The notes below the pieces were generated by a model that was not told the origin of the DNA, made no database searches, and was given only the letters and a program-made list of their open reading frames with translations. A stretch of 64,000 nucleotides of DNA, from contig CATKHK010000037.1 of NCBI GenBank assembly GCA_949751835.1, forward strand, positions 310,001-374,000. The letters run 5' to 3'. Within the stretch, counting starts at the first letter, position 1. Each line of letters begins with the position of its first letter. This document shows, in pieces, positions 33,964 to 45,735 of the stretch. The DNA is from Blepharisma japonicum. Lineage: Eukaryota > Ciliophora > Heterotrichea > Heterotrichida > Blepharismidae. The position numbers and the translations under genes were made by a program.

Positions 33964-35586
33964 TTAATATCCTTCTCTTCTCCTTGGAGCTGCTTTTACA
34001 ATCTCATCAACTCTCAAAATCATTTCAGCTGCTTCTGAAGCGGCAAGCAATGCTTGCTCTTTAACTCTCAAGCACTCTTTTATGCCTAGTTCTTCCATAT
34101 CTCCTACACATCCTTTATTTATGTCAATTCCTGCTCTTGTGTTTCCATTGTGTATTTCAGCTCTCAATTGTGAAATAATTTCTGCACTATCCAAGCCACC
34201 ATTATCAGCAACAATCATTGGGAGTTTTCGTAAAGCGCGGCCATAAGCTTCAATTGCTAAGGACTTTTTGCCTGGGATGCTCCTTGCAAGTTCGTCTGTG
34301 GCTTCAGCCATTGTTACTTCAGTGTTTCCACCTCCATAAACAACTTTAGAATTTTTGATGGTTTGGGTAAGCACACAGAGAGCGTCATGGAGACTGCGTT
34401 CAGCTTCGTCTAAAATATGAGTAGAAGCTCCTCTTAGCACAATAGTACTGGCTCTACCTTCATGACAGCCTTGGAATCTGATGACTTTGTCTTCTCCTAT
34501 CATGATTTCATCAACGAGTTCACAGGTACCGAGCTTTGCAGTTTCTGGGGAGTCAAAGGTAGATAAAATATCTGCGCCTAAGACAGATGACAGTCTTTCA
34601 ACCCCATCAAAATCAGCATGCTCAATCACCATAACTCCTTGTTCAGCCATCAAAGATTCGGGATAGTCATATATAAGTTGTCTGTTAATAAATATGCTTG
34701 GCTTATGTGCAAGAATTTTATCAACTTTTCTTTTCATTTTTTCCCTTTCTGCAGCTTCAATCTCTGCAACTTTATCAATAGAGTCCACCTTTACCTTAGA
34801 CCCGAAAATCTTGATTTTATCATAATCCATAGGGGTATTTGCGACGAGGATTCTTGGGGTGATTTTTACCTTTGGGGATTTTGAAGCAATTTTTTTTTCT
34901 AAAATAAATCCATCAGCTAAGAAAGAGTCCCTTAAATTTCCTCCTGCTTTTTTAATGATTTGTATAAGCTTTAGATCGTCACTTCCTCTAAGTCTTAGAA
35001 CTGCATCTACAGCGAGATTGACAAAATGTTCTTTTTCTTGGACAAGTAATTTTGAGCTCAAGGTGGTTCCTGCAATGCTTTCTAAATCTCTTCTGAAAAC
35101 TGCGGTGTCTTGAGAATGGTCACTTGCAATTGATAGAAGGGTTTTTCTTGCTGCATCTTTTGCAAGTCTCCATCCTTGAATGATAATTTGAGGGTGGATT
35201 TTTGCAATGATAAGTTGCTCTGCTTCTCTTAATAATTCTCCTCCAAGAACAGCGACAGTGGTTGTCCCATCTCCAACTTCCTCATCTTGGGTTTTTGAAA
35301 TGTCAATTAAAATTTTTGCAGCGGCATTATCTACATAGATTGATTTTAGAATTGTAGCACCATCATTTGTAACTGTGATTTTCTGTTCGTTTGGATCAGC
35401 GCTCTTCAGGATTTTGTCCATACCTTTGGGACCCAGAGTGGTTTTGACAAGCTCAGAAATGGCAATGGCTCCAACAAAGGATGTAAGGCGAGCCATCTCT
35501 CCTTTTGATTCTTCTGCCTCTTCATCGAAGATTTGAGGATTCACATTGCCAGCTTCATCAGCCCTTCCTGCGTAAGGTCCACTCAT
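33964..35586 (-). CDS. CCT2: T-complex protein 1 subunit beta (CCT2 chaperonin)
   Basis: 540 residues, the usual length for CCT subunits, single exon, TAA stop. Group II chaperonin signatures are present: [15 protein letters not shown] near residue 50, NDGATIL, and the nucleotide-hydrolysis motif GDGTTTV near residue 107. The C-terminal equatorial motif is [10 protein letters not shown]. Assignment to the beta subunit rests on family-typical wording such as [26 protein letters not shown], the GDMEELGI stretch, and an ending [18 protein letters not shown]. It folds actin and tubulin in the cytosol as part of the eight-subunit ring, a need that is high in a ciliate. Confidence 0.95.
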   Translation of the reverse strand: MSGPYAGRADEAGNVNPQIFDEEAEESKGEMARLTSFVGAIAISELVKTTLGPKGMDKILKSADPNEQKITVTNDGATILKSIYVDNAAAKILIDISKTQDEEVGDGTTTVAVLGGELLREAEQLIIAKIHPQIIIQGWRLAKDAARKTLLSIASDHSQDTAVFRRDLESIAGTTLSSKLLVQEKEHFVNLAVDAVLRLRGSDDLKLIQIIKKAGGNLRDSFLADGFILEKKIASKSPKVKITPRILVANTPMDYDKIKIFGSKVKVDSIDKVAEIEAAEREKMKRKVDKILAHKPSIFINRQLIYDYPESLMAEQGVMVIEHADFDGVERLSSVLGADILSTFDSPETAKLGTCELVDEIMIGEDKVIRFQGCHEGRASTIVLRGASTHILDEAERSLHDALCVLTQTIKNSKVVYGGGNTEVTMAEATDELARSIPGKKSLAIEAYGRALRKLPMIVADNGGLDSAEIISQLRAEIHNGNTRAGIDINKGCVGDMEELGIKECLRVKEQALLAASEAAEMILRVDEIVKAAPRRREGY

Positions 35587-35959
35587 ATTATTATTAGGAA
35601 ATGACTAATAGAATAATTTAGATAAAAGTATTGAGAGCTGCTAATTTTAGCTTCAGATAATGAAGATGATATAAATCGCTGATTGTGGGCAATTTTAAGC
35701 TTTAGAGGTCAAAATATTTGCCAAGGTGATGATAAATAATAATGAGAACTTCAAAGAAAAAGATAGCACAATGTATATGAACTAAAGACCTAAATCTAAG
35801 AAAGAGTAGTAAGAAGAAATGCAGTGATAAGTAACTGTATATAATTAATGACTTAATTTACACAAAAAGCAATTTTTCAACTCCCTAAAGTTTATTATTT
35901 TCTATTTGAATTAAAAATTTTCATACAAAGTAAATTGACACTAATAGATAATTAATTTT
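35587..35959. other. Intergenic region
   Basis: AT-rich DNA upstream of CCT2 (promoter side) and downstream of the small secreted protein gene. No gene seen. Confidence 0.5.
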
Positions 35960-36304
35960 TTATTCTCTGAGCTTTATTTCCAAAAATGATGATGATTCTT
36001 GTGATTGGCCTTCCTCGCTATAATAGTTTTCTAAAAAGTCTTCATCAACAGAGATTAAATAGTTTTGTCCTCCATAATCAAGCATAACAAACTCAATTTC
36101 TTCATCCAAATTTGTTATCCTTGTAGGTTGATCATCAAAATCTGAATCCGTGATTGAAGAAATCAACAGATCGTAGCTATCGCCAAGTTCATCTGCAGAG
36201 ACTGTAGAAGAGTCTCCGTCTTCTATTGTTACACCTTCTTCTAAGGTGTTAATATCAGAGCACAAAACCTGAACAAGTAAAAATATTCCAAGCAGAACTT
36301 TCAT
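35960..36304 (-). CDS. Small secreted acidic protein
   Basis: 114 residues, ATG to TAA. It has a clear signal peptide (MKVLLGIFLLVQVLCS) and then a strongly acidic mature part rich in Asp, Glu and Ser (for example DGDSSTVSADELGDSYD). There are no cysteines after the signal region and no membrane anchor. Family not recognised. Likely exported or stored in secretory granules; this is inferred from the signal peptide only. Confidence 0.65.
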   Translation of the reverse strand: MKVLLGIFLLVQVLCSDINTLEEGVTIEDGDSSTVSADELGDSYDLLISSITDSDFDDQPTRITNLDEEIEFVMLDYGGQNYLISVDEDFLENYYSEEGQSQESSSFLEIKLRE

Positions 36305-36798
36305 AAAGTATTTGAAAACGGCTAATATTATATGCCACTTTATAACTCTATATCAATAAACGGGGATTTTTGGCTTGCTTCTTGGATTCTTTTCGAGCTC
36401 CCTAATTTTTATTCTAGAATACTAGAATATGCTTGCAGAGATTTCCACATTTATTTATTATAAATTTTCGCAATAGTATTTAAGTCCATTCATAAATATT
36501 CCCAAAAATTGTTTTGAGTCTAAAACTAACTGGTTGCAGCCTCTGATAAATTAATATATTTTTTAACTTTAATTATAAGAATTTATGTATCAAAATTATT
36601 TAATCTTATTAAAAACACTCGGCAAATGATGAAAAACACTAAGATTTTTAAAAAAAATTGCCAGGTCTGCTTATAAAATATTAATGGATGAATTATCTTA
36701 AAATTTGACAAGAAAATCTTTCATATTTCTCGAATGCTCTCATAATTGATAAAAACTGATTATTAATTTTATTTTATTAAGGCTTTGCTTATTTAATT
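36305..36798. other. Intergenic region between divergent genes
   Basis: AT-rich, nothing recognisable. Should carry the promoters of the small secreted protein (minus) and the hybrid sensor protein (plus). Confidence 0.5.
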
Positions 36799-39378
36799 AT
36801 GGTGTCGCATGTGCATCAAAATTCCAACTTATATTATCATGACCAATGCTTTGAGCAATATTATAATCTCCTGTTCAAAGATAGTTCTACTGAAAAGCGG
36901 TACTCTTTAGATATCTCCCGAGCTCACGAAGACTCACTTGTCTATACGTTCGGCTGACTAATACTACTTGTGCTAATTTTACTTATTTTAGGCGATTTAA
37001 CTTTATACGAAGCCGCCAGCTTTATCTCGACATGCTTGCCATGGTTTGTGGCAAGAAATACATCACCAATGATACAAAGAATCCTATTGGAAATACCCAC
37101 TTTTATGTGCCTATCAAAAATAGTTAAGACAGGAGAATTTTTTGAGAGCTTTGCAGGATTTGCGCTAAGCTTTGTATTTACATTGAACTTATTCAGCCAT
37201 TGGACAAATTTCTTAGTCATTAGTCTGATTGAGATACTTTTCCTTTATCTTATGAATAACATTAAACTTTCAGGTCTGATTCTGGCTGTTTTTACCTATA
37301 CTTTTATATTTTCAATTGCTGAAAAGGATTTCAGAACATTGTGAAGAATTTATCAATCGATAAAAAAATCAAACTCGACTTATTATTCATTTTTCCAAAA
37401 TTTGCATTCTGCAGTATTTATTGTTAATTCTTCAGGAAATATTATTCATCTTAATAAAAATGCTCTAAAAATGATAACAAAGTTATGTCCTGGGGCTAAC
37501 AACTTTATGGAAATGTTTGTACAAGATTATCATGATTTGATCGAATTACTAATAAAAAATGCTATTATGAAAGGATATCCTGGAAAAGAAGAGTTTTTGT
37601 GTAAGCAATATGGGAAAGATATAGAATTTAACAAAAACGATGTATTAGGCTATTCTATTTATGCAGAAAGTATAACATGGAAGTCAGAAAACTGCGCAAT
37701 GCTTTTGTGCACTGATATTACTGATAGTGTTAATAATAAAGCACTTCAGATTTCTCTAACAAGAGCTGCAAAACCAGCATTGGAAGCCTTTGGAAAATCA
37801 TTAGGAAACGATATAGACGATAATCATCCTCAGAGCAAAGAGAATTTTCAAGAGTTTATGACTATTAAGTATTTTCACTGTACAAGTTTAATATATCAAT
37901 CAGTATTTTTTAATTCAATAGTGCTCAGTAAGGATTCTTTCAGCATAGACGATGATATACAGAATGCTATTGAAATTTCATACGGAAAAGCACAAAGGAA
38001 AGGGATTACTGTTACTTATCAAAAAGACCAAGGAATTCCAAAGTCAGTTATAGGAGATCAGTCTATACATTTTTATATCTTACAAACAATTCTTGTATTC
38101 GCAATAGATATAGCACTTCCTAATACTGAAATTTACTTACGGGCAGAAATTTCTGTAATAGTAATATAGTCTGCAATAGGCAAAGAACTTTGCTTAGCTT
38201 ATACTCTATTAACAAGAACAAGAAAATTTGAACACACAGATTTTAGGAAGCTTTTTCACATTAAGAGAACAGAAAAAAATAGAATTTCCATGGAAGAGCT
38301 TGTAGAAAATTGCCTTAAATATGGATTTGGGATTGCTCTATTAGACTCTCTTTTAGCGTTTCTTTCTGGACAGATCTCAGAAGCATCAATGGGGGAGTTT
38401 GAGACAGATAAATTTTCTTTAATTTTAAAGATCCCATACTCAATCTCTGATAAAGCGCCTAAATCGAAGCTTATCCACATTACCTCAAATCAAACATATG
38501 AAACCCCATTGACAGCCAAATGGAAGCCATTTGCAGAAAACCGAATAGATGAATGCAAACAATTAGATAATCAAATTATAAAACTGAGATCCCGCCATAG
38601 AGACAGCTATAGTAAAAAATTCGAAACGCAAACCATTTCCCACATTGCCATAGAGCCCATTCAACATTGCTCAACATTTTCCAGTATTGAGGTGTCTGAT
38701 TTCGACGAAAACTCTGATTTATTTCACAAAATTCATATTTATCATTCAAATGATATACTGAGGCTTGTCACTTTCGACCCAACTCAATATGAAACTAATT
38801 TTCAAGAAGACAACCCAAGAAAAATTTTTATAAATAATCTTATAAAAAGAAACGTCAAAATTTCCAGCCCAGGCAGCAATACTCCACCCCCTGATTATTC
38901 GGTAACAGATATAGTCAAGATTCATAAGTTTCTTGAAAAAGATTGCCAAAAATATAAACTTGACCCTCAAAGAATGAAAGTTTTGGTTGTTGATGACATA
39001 GAGAGCCAGAGAGAAATTATTGAAACAATAGTAAATACATTATTCGGGGCGAGCTATGATAGCGCAAAAGATGGAAATATGGCAGTAGAAATGTTTAAAT
39101 CATATGAAGACCAAGGGTTCTTATATCAAATAATATTTATGGATGTTTACATGCCTATCACTGATGGGTTGAAAGCAGCACAGCATATTAGAGAAATTGA
39201 AGCACAAAAACATATGCCAAGAACATTTATATGTGGTATGTCTGGAGATGTTGGATTAAGGCAAAAATGTCTTAATGCAGGAATGGATGAGTTTTGTAAG
39301 ATTTATTTAGTATTGAAACCATCAAGTCCTCAAGATTTAAAAAGAATGGTGGAAATGAGTAAAGGTAATAAAATTTAA
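36799..39378 (+). CDS. Membrane-bound hybrid histidine-kinase-like protein with C-terminal response regulator (degenerate kinase core)
   Basis: 854 residues, exons 36799-38154 and 38170-39378, TGA as Trp, stop TAA. Five to six membrane segments lie in residues 55-190. A PAS-like sensor region follows (about 200-310; NLHSAVFIVNSSGNIIHLNKNAL). A kinase-like region comes next (about 330-570), where only echoes of the N-box (VIGDQSIHFYILQTIL) and G-box (GFGIALLDSLLAFLSGQIS) remain and no phosphorylatable H-box is visible. A receiver domain at about 721-840 keeps the acidic pair (VVDD), the phospho-acceptor Asp (IIFMDVYMP, about 776), the Ser (CGMSGD) and the Lys (VLKPS). It probably senses or relays through the receiver while its own kinase is dead; this is an inference. 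Confidence 0.8.
38155..38169 (+). other. 15-nt intron in the hybrid sensor gene
   Basis: GTAATAGTAATATAG, phase 0. Retention gives an in-frame TAG. Both flanking frames join without a gap. Confidence 0.85.
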
Positions 39379-39974
39379 ATGCTGATATTAAATATTTTTT
39401 GCTTATGGTAATAGTACTGATAATATTATGTTAATTGATTTATAGCTATTAATAATAATTGAAAATAAGTATCATCTCTATACACCATTTTATAACTCTT
39501 GGACTTGCATGTTATAATATAAGACCTTTGGATCAATTGTGGTCGTGATTTGACGATAAACATTTTATATAAAGAAGTTTAAAATGATAAAAAAGATGAT
39601 ATAAATATGTAATATGAATTATTTATTATCCATATTCTTAAGTATTAAATTAAATAATGAGATCTACTATCATTAATTTTTCAATTCTGATCTTTTTTAT
39701 TGAAAATATATTCAGCTATGAAATGTATTTTTACTAAGTAAATCGTATTTTTAAAGGAATATTTAAAAAATACCTTTTTATAATCCATAATAAGAATAAT
39801 ATTAAAATTTCTATATTATTTATTGTATACTTTAAATAAAATTATCTAAATTAAATAAATAACTCAAGAATTAAATGCCTTTCTTGAATATTTGGTGATT
39901 TAAATTATTGAACATTTTATAAATACATTCTCTATAGACATATTTTGTCAGTGATTTTCAGCGTTATAAATATT
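39379..39974. other. Intergenic region
   Basis: Very AT-rich; no gene, RNA gene or repeat recognised. Confidence 0.5.
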
Positions 39975-40451
39975 ATGGAAACCCAGAGATTTGCATGCAA
40001 GGTTCCAGGCTGCAATAAGGATTATTGCAACCAATTCAACCTAAAACGACACTACGAAGGCCAACATATGGGTGTGAAGCGATTCAGATGTAAAGTTTGT
40101 AAAAAATATCTCTCATCAAAACAAAATTTAAAGGAGCATCGGTTTATGCATACAGGGGCTAAACCTTATGCTTGCCCTTATGAAGGTTGCTCTGAAAGTT
40201 TTAGACAAGGGAGTCAGCTTTCTTTGCATAAAAAAATTCACCAAGAAGTCATAAGATGCTTTCGAGGAATCCCACAAGTTGAAATGAGCTTAAGTTTATT
40301 GACGTCTGTACTAATAAAGACGGATAAAGAAGAGTTTGGTGATAACAGTATTAAGCTACTAAGTCAAGAAATTGTGCTACCCTCGATTACATCTCCCCAA
40401 ATTGGAATAACACTTCCTTCGTGCGAAAAACAGCTTACAAATATGAGCTAA
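39975..40451 (+). CDS. Three-finger C2H2 zinc-finger protein
   Basis: 158 residues from ATG 39975. Three C2H2 fingers fill residues about 5-90: CKVPGC...H...H, CKVC...H...H and CPYEGC...H...H, with a TGAKPY linker between fingers 2 and 3. This fits a TFIIIA-like DNA-binding protein. The C-terminal 70 residues are not recognised. A close paralog lies tail to tail at 40873-41175. Shared wording includes LSSKQNL-EH and FRQGSQLSLH. Probably a nuclear transcription factor; target unknown. Confidence 0.85.
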   Translation: METQRFACKVPGCNKDYCNQFNLKRHYEGQHMGVKRFRCKVCKKYLSSKQNLKEHRFMHTGAKPYACPYEGCSESFRQGSQLSLHKKIHQEVIRCFRGIPQVEMSLSLLTSVLIKTDKEEFGDNSIKLLSQEIVLPSITSPQIGITLPSCEKQLTNMS

Positions 40452-40872
40452 AAAATATTAGAATTAATTAATATAAACTCTGCTCAAATTAATGCTAATT
40501 TAATTAAATAACTAACAGAATATTGTAACTATAGATAAAAACAGCGAATTTTTATTTTGATAGAAGAATTCTTTTAATGATAAAAGTTTCATTTTTTATT
40601 AATACTTTAACTGTTTTTAACTCACTTTATAAAATGCTTAAATAGTAATTCCTTAGCAATAAGCCCATTTTAAAGTTATTAAGAGTTAAACAAGGACTTA
40701 AATCAGTTAAAATCCTAAAATTTTTGAATGCCAGAATTTATAATTTACTCACAAAACATTTACAAGAAAGTCTTAGGTAAATTATCGCAATCTAAATAAA
40801 TAAAATTCTAGCTAATAATAGTTCCAATTTCACCGGCTTTTGCTATTTTATCCTTTTATCTTTTATTTTAGT
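40452..40872. other. Intergenic region between convergent zinc-finger genes
   Basis: AT-rich, no gene. Both zinc-finger genes end here, so it holds two 3' ends and no promoter is expected. Confidence 0.5.
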
Positions 40873-41175
40873 CTACTTCAAGTCTTTAAGCCTCATTTCA
40901 ACTTCTCGATGCATTTTATTATGCAAAGAGAGTTGACTCCCTTGCCTGAAACTTTTCCCACAACCGAGGACTTTGCAGACAAAAGGTTTCTCTCCTGTAT
41001 GCTTAAGCAAGTGTTCATTGAGATTCTGCTTAGACGATAGATAATGCTTGCAAATTTCACATTGATACCGTTTCACGTTGCCATGCTCAGCTTCATAATG
41101 CTTGTCCAGATTAGCTTGGGTGCTATAACTGCGGTGACATCCTTGAACAGTGCAGACAACTCTTTCTCCTTTCAT
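40873..41175 (-). CDS. Small three-finger C2H2 zinc-finger protein
   Basis: 100 residues, ATG to TAG. Three C2H2 fingers fill almost the whole protein (CTVQGC, CEIC with LSSKQNLNEHLLKH, CKVLGC with FRQGSQLSLHNKMH) with a canonical TGEKPF linker between fingers 2 and 3. It is a paralog of 39975-40451 in inverted, tail-to-tail orientation but lacks that protein's C-terminal extension. Likely a DNA-binding nuclear protein. Confidence 0.85.
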   Translation of the reverse strand: MKGERVVCTVQGCHRSYSTQANLDKHYEAEHGNVKRYQCEICKHYLSSKQNLNEHLLKHTGEKPFVCKVLGCGKSFRQGSQLSLHNKMHREVEMRLKDLK

Positions 41176-41868
41176 ATTTCTTACAGCATCTCATACTGGT
41201 AAAAAATGGAAATATTTTGATATTAAATGCTCTTAAGAGATCCTCTTTATTAAATTTTTGATGAAATGGTAAAGGAAGATAAAGGAAATAATCTAGAAAT
41301 ACGCTGGGTTTTGAATTCTAAATTCTGTTATTTTCTTTTATATGAAATTATGATTGTTAAAGAAAGTATTACCTGGATAGGAGATTAAATTAGATCGAAT
41401 TTATTTAATTAGAATGAGCTAATAGATGCACTTATATTTTATAAAACAACTCAATATAAAATTTATGGCCCTTTAAAATAGAAGATGAATCAATTTGGTC
41501 GAATTTAATAATTTAGAAGCTAATTGGTACTTAAGATATGTTTTTCATTTCAGCCATTGACCTTAAATTGCCATGCATTTGCTATCTGCTTAATATTAAA
41601 ATTTTGATTATTCTTAATAAACTAAAAGTCTCTACTCTCTAAGCATCACTCAAAAGAATTGTTAAATTAATTCAGAAACAGAAATAAATATCAAAATATG
41701 ATAGGTTTTGGTAGTGAGGAGCAGCTATTAAATTTCTAATTTTTATTTAATGCTTTTTATTAATTGATAACAACATATAGGGTTAGAAGTTTCAATTCAT
41801 TAATATTAAAGGAAATTTACTAATAAAACAATAATTTTTAGACATATTTGTTACTAATTTAATACTGT
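41176..41868. other. Intergenic region
   Basis: AT-rich; no coding stretch or RNA gene recognised. Confidence 0.5.
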
Positions 41869-42831
41869 TTAATTGCTTCGAGAGTCTTCATATTCTTTAT
41901 CCAAGTCTTTCAATCGTGCTCTCCCAAGTGAAATTTTGAATACTTTTTTTATGGTTTCATCAGGATTAAAACTATCCGGTATTGTTTTAACTCTATTAAA
42001 AATTTTGTCAGCTGCTAATTCTAATAACTCATCCTTAACTTCTTTAAAAATGAGAATATAAATCCTATATAATATTTTTGGGCCTTCATTAAAAAATACA
42101 TCTAATACTCTCAAAGCTACTTCAGTTGGCAAATAATTTATATACAAAGTCATTATCCACGAAGGTACAAACATAGATGGCGAGATTCCACATTCTTCAA
42201 AATGTCTGAATAATGCTGGAAGATATTGCTTAATTAAGGCATTTACCTTATAAAACGCTTTGTAGACTCCAGGCATCCCAGGCATATAAAACTCCCTCAT
42301 TTCATACTTTTTCATTACAGCTATAAGCATCCAAAACGCATCCTCTTCTGGCATATAAAATAAAAATAATCCAGTTAAAAACCCCATCCCTTGGCAATAT
42401 CCAATTTCAGGGTCATGAAGAGCATAAGCTTTCAAGATCCTAAAAAGTGTTTGTTGGCCTATTCCTTCATTGCTGAACAAAATATTGTCGGGAAATGTCC
42501 GATTTATGTCAAGCTGAATATCACGTGTAGCTTTATTTTCTATTTCGGTTTCCGCAAGACTTCTATAGTAGGTTGTGTCGTGCTCTTCTTTAAGCTGCTT
42601 CAGATTGGCGAGTTCAGCTCAAACCCTTCCTCTAAAAGAGTCTGGGATGCCTTTCCGGATTCTTCTTCTGACCCATTCTGAACGCCTTAGGACATTATAA
42701 TCCCATCTCTGAAGCATCTCTTGTCATTTTTCCATTCTGGCGTTTTCTCTGACGATGTCAGAGGGCCTTCGTGGTCTTGCTTGAGGAGCTGACCGAAATC
42801 CGTACCTGTCGATAACAAATTCTGCACTCAT
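41869..42831 (-). CDS. TBC-domain Rab GTPase-activating protein
   Basis: 320 residues with TGA as Trp, single exon, ATG 42831, stop TAA. The TBC domain runs from about residue 58 to 270: RKGIPDSFRGRVWAEL (the conserved Trp, residue 71, is encoded by TGA), the arginine finger in DINRTFP (Arg111) and the glutamine finger in YCQGMG (Gln147), then SWIMTLYINYLP and LRVLDVFFNEG. Both catalytic fingers are present, so the protein should accelerate GTP hydrolysis on a Rab and act in membrane traffic. The target Rab cannot be told from sequence. It is close to the minimal TBC length; the N-terminal 50 residues are basic. Confidence 0.92.
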
Positions 42832-42915
42832 TTTCTTAGTTCTAAATACAAATATTAAAAACTCAACTTTTTTATTATGAAATTATTTAGCAATATATGG
42901 AAGCAATATTTCTTT

Positions 42916-44403
42916 CTATTTACTAATTTCAATTTTTTCTTGAGATATAGTCTTAGACTCTTCTACTCTTTGGATTTGCAAAATATTGACATTGTCATTT
43001 TCTAATGCATATTGATTTGGCACTGATCCAGGCTGCTCTAATGAAAATCGAAAAATTAATAAAATAATTGGAATAAAAATCCCAAATGCTCCTATAACGA
43101 ATCAGATGTCATTGCATTGGGATGTGTTGCTTTCAGGGCAAAAAGTCTCAAGTAATGTTCCTGATAAAGACCCAGTCAAAATCATACAGAAATAAAAAGG
43201 GCAGTTGCATAAGGCTAAATATGTCCCTTCTTCACCAGGCGAAGCTATTTTGAGGGTGTAGTCCAGAAGCCTAGGAGACCATAAACTCTCACCTAAAGAT
43301 ATAATAATAACAAATAAAACGCAATTTCAAGTATTTGACCCTATGACTAGAAAAAAGGGAGCAAATGACCCTAATAGGCCTCCAAAAGCAATAAGTAGAT
43401 AACTAGAACAAATATAGCTAACTGGTGTAAAAATTATTGTGCCTATAAGCATAGTAGTTGAGTGCAAAGCTAAATACGCTCCAAAGTGTACCTTCTGGCC
43501 TACCTTTCTAAGCAAATATTTTGGGAAAGTCGCATCTAAATGTCCAAAACACCCACTTCTCATAAAAATCAGCAAAAGTATGAGCACAACAAATCTCCAA
43601 AACTTTCGTGTTTTCAACATATTTTTTGTTATCAAAATTTCTTCAGATTCACTATATTCTGTAGATTTAGAGCTCTTTCTTATCAAAATTGAAGCAATTA
43701 AAGCAAAGAAGCTTGACATTACTGCAGTGCCATAAATAAGTTTATAAGCAACATCCTCATTATAATTAGACCAAATATAATCGATAGAAGTCCCTGCTAT
43801 GATTCCAGAAAAAAAATTCCCGATCATAATTATTGAATTGCTTAAATTCCAGACAACAGGTTTAGTGTAAATTTTGGACCCAAGTTCTACTACAGGCCAT
43901 GACATAGAAAGCCCTATCGTTAAAAATAAGCCAACCCCTACCAGATTTACCACGATATTTCTTGTTAATAACAAAAGAATAAATCCAATTAAAGAAAATG
44001 TAGCGGAAATAATTAAGGCTCTTTTGCAACCTATAGAATTAATAAAAGGTCCTAAAATAATCGCGAAAATGCCAATTAATATACCAACGGCACCAAATAT
44101 AATACCTACTTCAGAGTCTGAAGCATTTTCTTGGGTAAAATAAATTGGAATCAGAGTGATAAGTATGTAATAATTCAGGCTGACTAAAATATTTATGGAA
44201 TAAATAATGAATAGCTCGTATTTGCTTTCTTTCCAAAAGGTTCATCAAAGTAGCTTGCTGGAGAGTGATGAAGAATCAACAGTCGTTTCAGAATTAGTCT
44301 CAGAATCTTTGGAACTCATCCCAGGGGAATATTGCTCACTATCAGATTTTGAAACTAAAATATGACTTTTGTCTTTTGATTCTGAAGACTGTTCGGATTC
44401 CAT
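42916..44403 (-). CDS. Major facilitator superfamily transporter
   Basis: 495 residues from ATG 44403 to TAG 42916, TGA as Trp. A Ser-rich cytoplasmic N-terminus (about 55 residues) precedes roughly 12 hydrophobic segments. The loop after the second of these (GPFINSIGCKRALIIS) fits the MFS A-motif position, and ESLWSPRLLDYTLKIASPGEEGTYLAL marks the second half. The C-tail is polar. The substrate is unknown; the wording of the second half is shared by protist MFS carriers but I cannot name the subfamily. It is transcribed in the same direction as the TBC gene, whose start is 84 bp away. Confidence 0.85.
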
Positions 44404-44835
44404 ATTTTAATAAGTATAATGGTGATTAATGCTATCATAATAGAAATTAACAAACTATTTAACAACTTTATAGTAATTCTGCTAAATTATTTTTAATTTT
44501 TAAATTCAGTTAATGAAATTAATTTTTCATCTAAAATATTGGGAAAAGACTTCTAAATTATATTATTTGCAATAATATTTATTTTTAAATTGATGAAATT
44601 AAAAGTAATTAATTTGATTAATTTTTTATTTTGCAAATTTTATAAATTTAATTTGAAGCGCTATTTAAGTTTTTATTGCTAATAATTTTTTCTAGTTATA
44701 AATATATGCTAAAAATAGTTAAAATCTTATCCTAAATCAATCTTGATTAATATGGCACTCATGTTTATTTTATTCATGGAACATTTAATTCGCCACTTTT
44801 CATTGTCTTAAGTCACTCAATATTTAATACTTATT
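44404..44835. other. Intergenic region
   Basis: Very AT-rich; no gene seen. Confidence 0.5.
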
Positions 44836-45558
44836 TTATTGAATATCATCTGGGACATTATTTACTGCTTTAACAAGCTTTTTCAGCCAATCAAAGCATT
44901 TTCCTGGCGCGAAAGTGTTAGTCAGCTGTGGCGGAATGCTTCCTTTGACATCATTTTGGCTAATGAAGTCCATTACAACTGTATTCGGCGCTTCTCCTCT
45001 CTTTATGATATTTCCTGAGATAATAGTGACTGCTCTAACACAATCCTTCTTGACTGGAATATCTTCTCTATCCGCATGCCTATAAAGCACAAAATAATCC
45101 CCGTCCTCAATTTTATAGCTTCTGACTTGTATGAATTCCCTGTGACTAACCATAAAAGGCATAGGGCTTTTAGCATAATAATAAGTCAGATCAGAGTAAT
45201 CTGTATATTTTTCAATAACCTTGTAATCAGACAAGACATCATCCCATGTCTGTCTAAAACTAGGCTCCCAAATCGCATGGAATACCCTCTTTGCGGTGGT
45301 GTTTTCCAGCACAATTCTCCCTTTAATAACCACAAATGCAGAAGATTCTGAGTTTTTTACCCAAACTGACACTTGCGGAGTGTCTTTATACGCTGTCCAG
45401 CCTTCGTTACCACCTGAAAGCATTTCCCTGATTTCAGTGAATTCATCACGTATTGGTTCTTTGGTGACTGTGGCAGCTTTTCCCTTTAAGAAAGTTTTGA
45501 AAATATAGACTGAAACCAGTCCAAGAATGAGGAGAAAAAGAAAAGTCACAATATCCAT
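44836..45558 (-). CDS. Membrane-anchored START-domain lipid-binding protein
   Basis: 240 residues, ATG to TAA. One N-terminal membrane segment (residues about 3-22, IVTFLFLLILGLVSVYIF) is followed by a START domain at about 45-235: EGWTAYKDTPQVSVWVK, VIKGRIVLENTTAKRVF, a RQTWDDVLSDYKVIEKY stretch, MPFMVSHREFIQVRSYK, and the C-terminal helix. The family binds a lipid such as a sterol or phospholipid in a hydrophobic pocket and moves it between membranes. The N-terminal anchor suggests attachment to an organelle membrane. Ligand not predictable from sequence. Confidence 0.85.
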   Translation of the reverse strand: MDIVTFLFLLILGLVSVYIFKTFLKGKAATVTKEPIRDEFTEIREMLSGGNEGWTAYKDTPQVSVWVKNSESSAFVVIKGRIVLENTTAKRVFHAIWEPSFRQTWDDVLSDYKVIEKYTDYSDLTYYYAKSPMPFMVSHREFIQVRSYKIEDGDYFVLYRHADREDIPVKKDCVRAVTIISGNIIKRGEAPNTVVMDFISQNDVKGSIPPQLTNTFAPGKCFDWLKKLVKAVNNVPDDIQ

Positions 45559-45735
45559 TAGTAAATATTTAATTAGGGGTAAATTTAATATTGCCGCCTA
45601 CATTATAAGAGAAATTTATGAAAATGATAAAAAATTGTAACGATTTAAAATATTCCAAGAAACTATAATTCTATTTATGTATCAAATTATAACTTTTGCT
45701 ATTAACCCCTCAAAATAAAAGCAAATATATATAAA

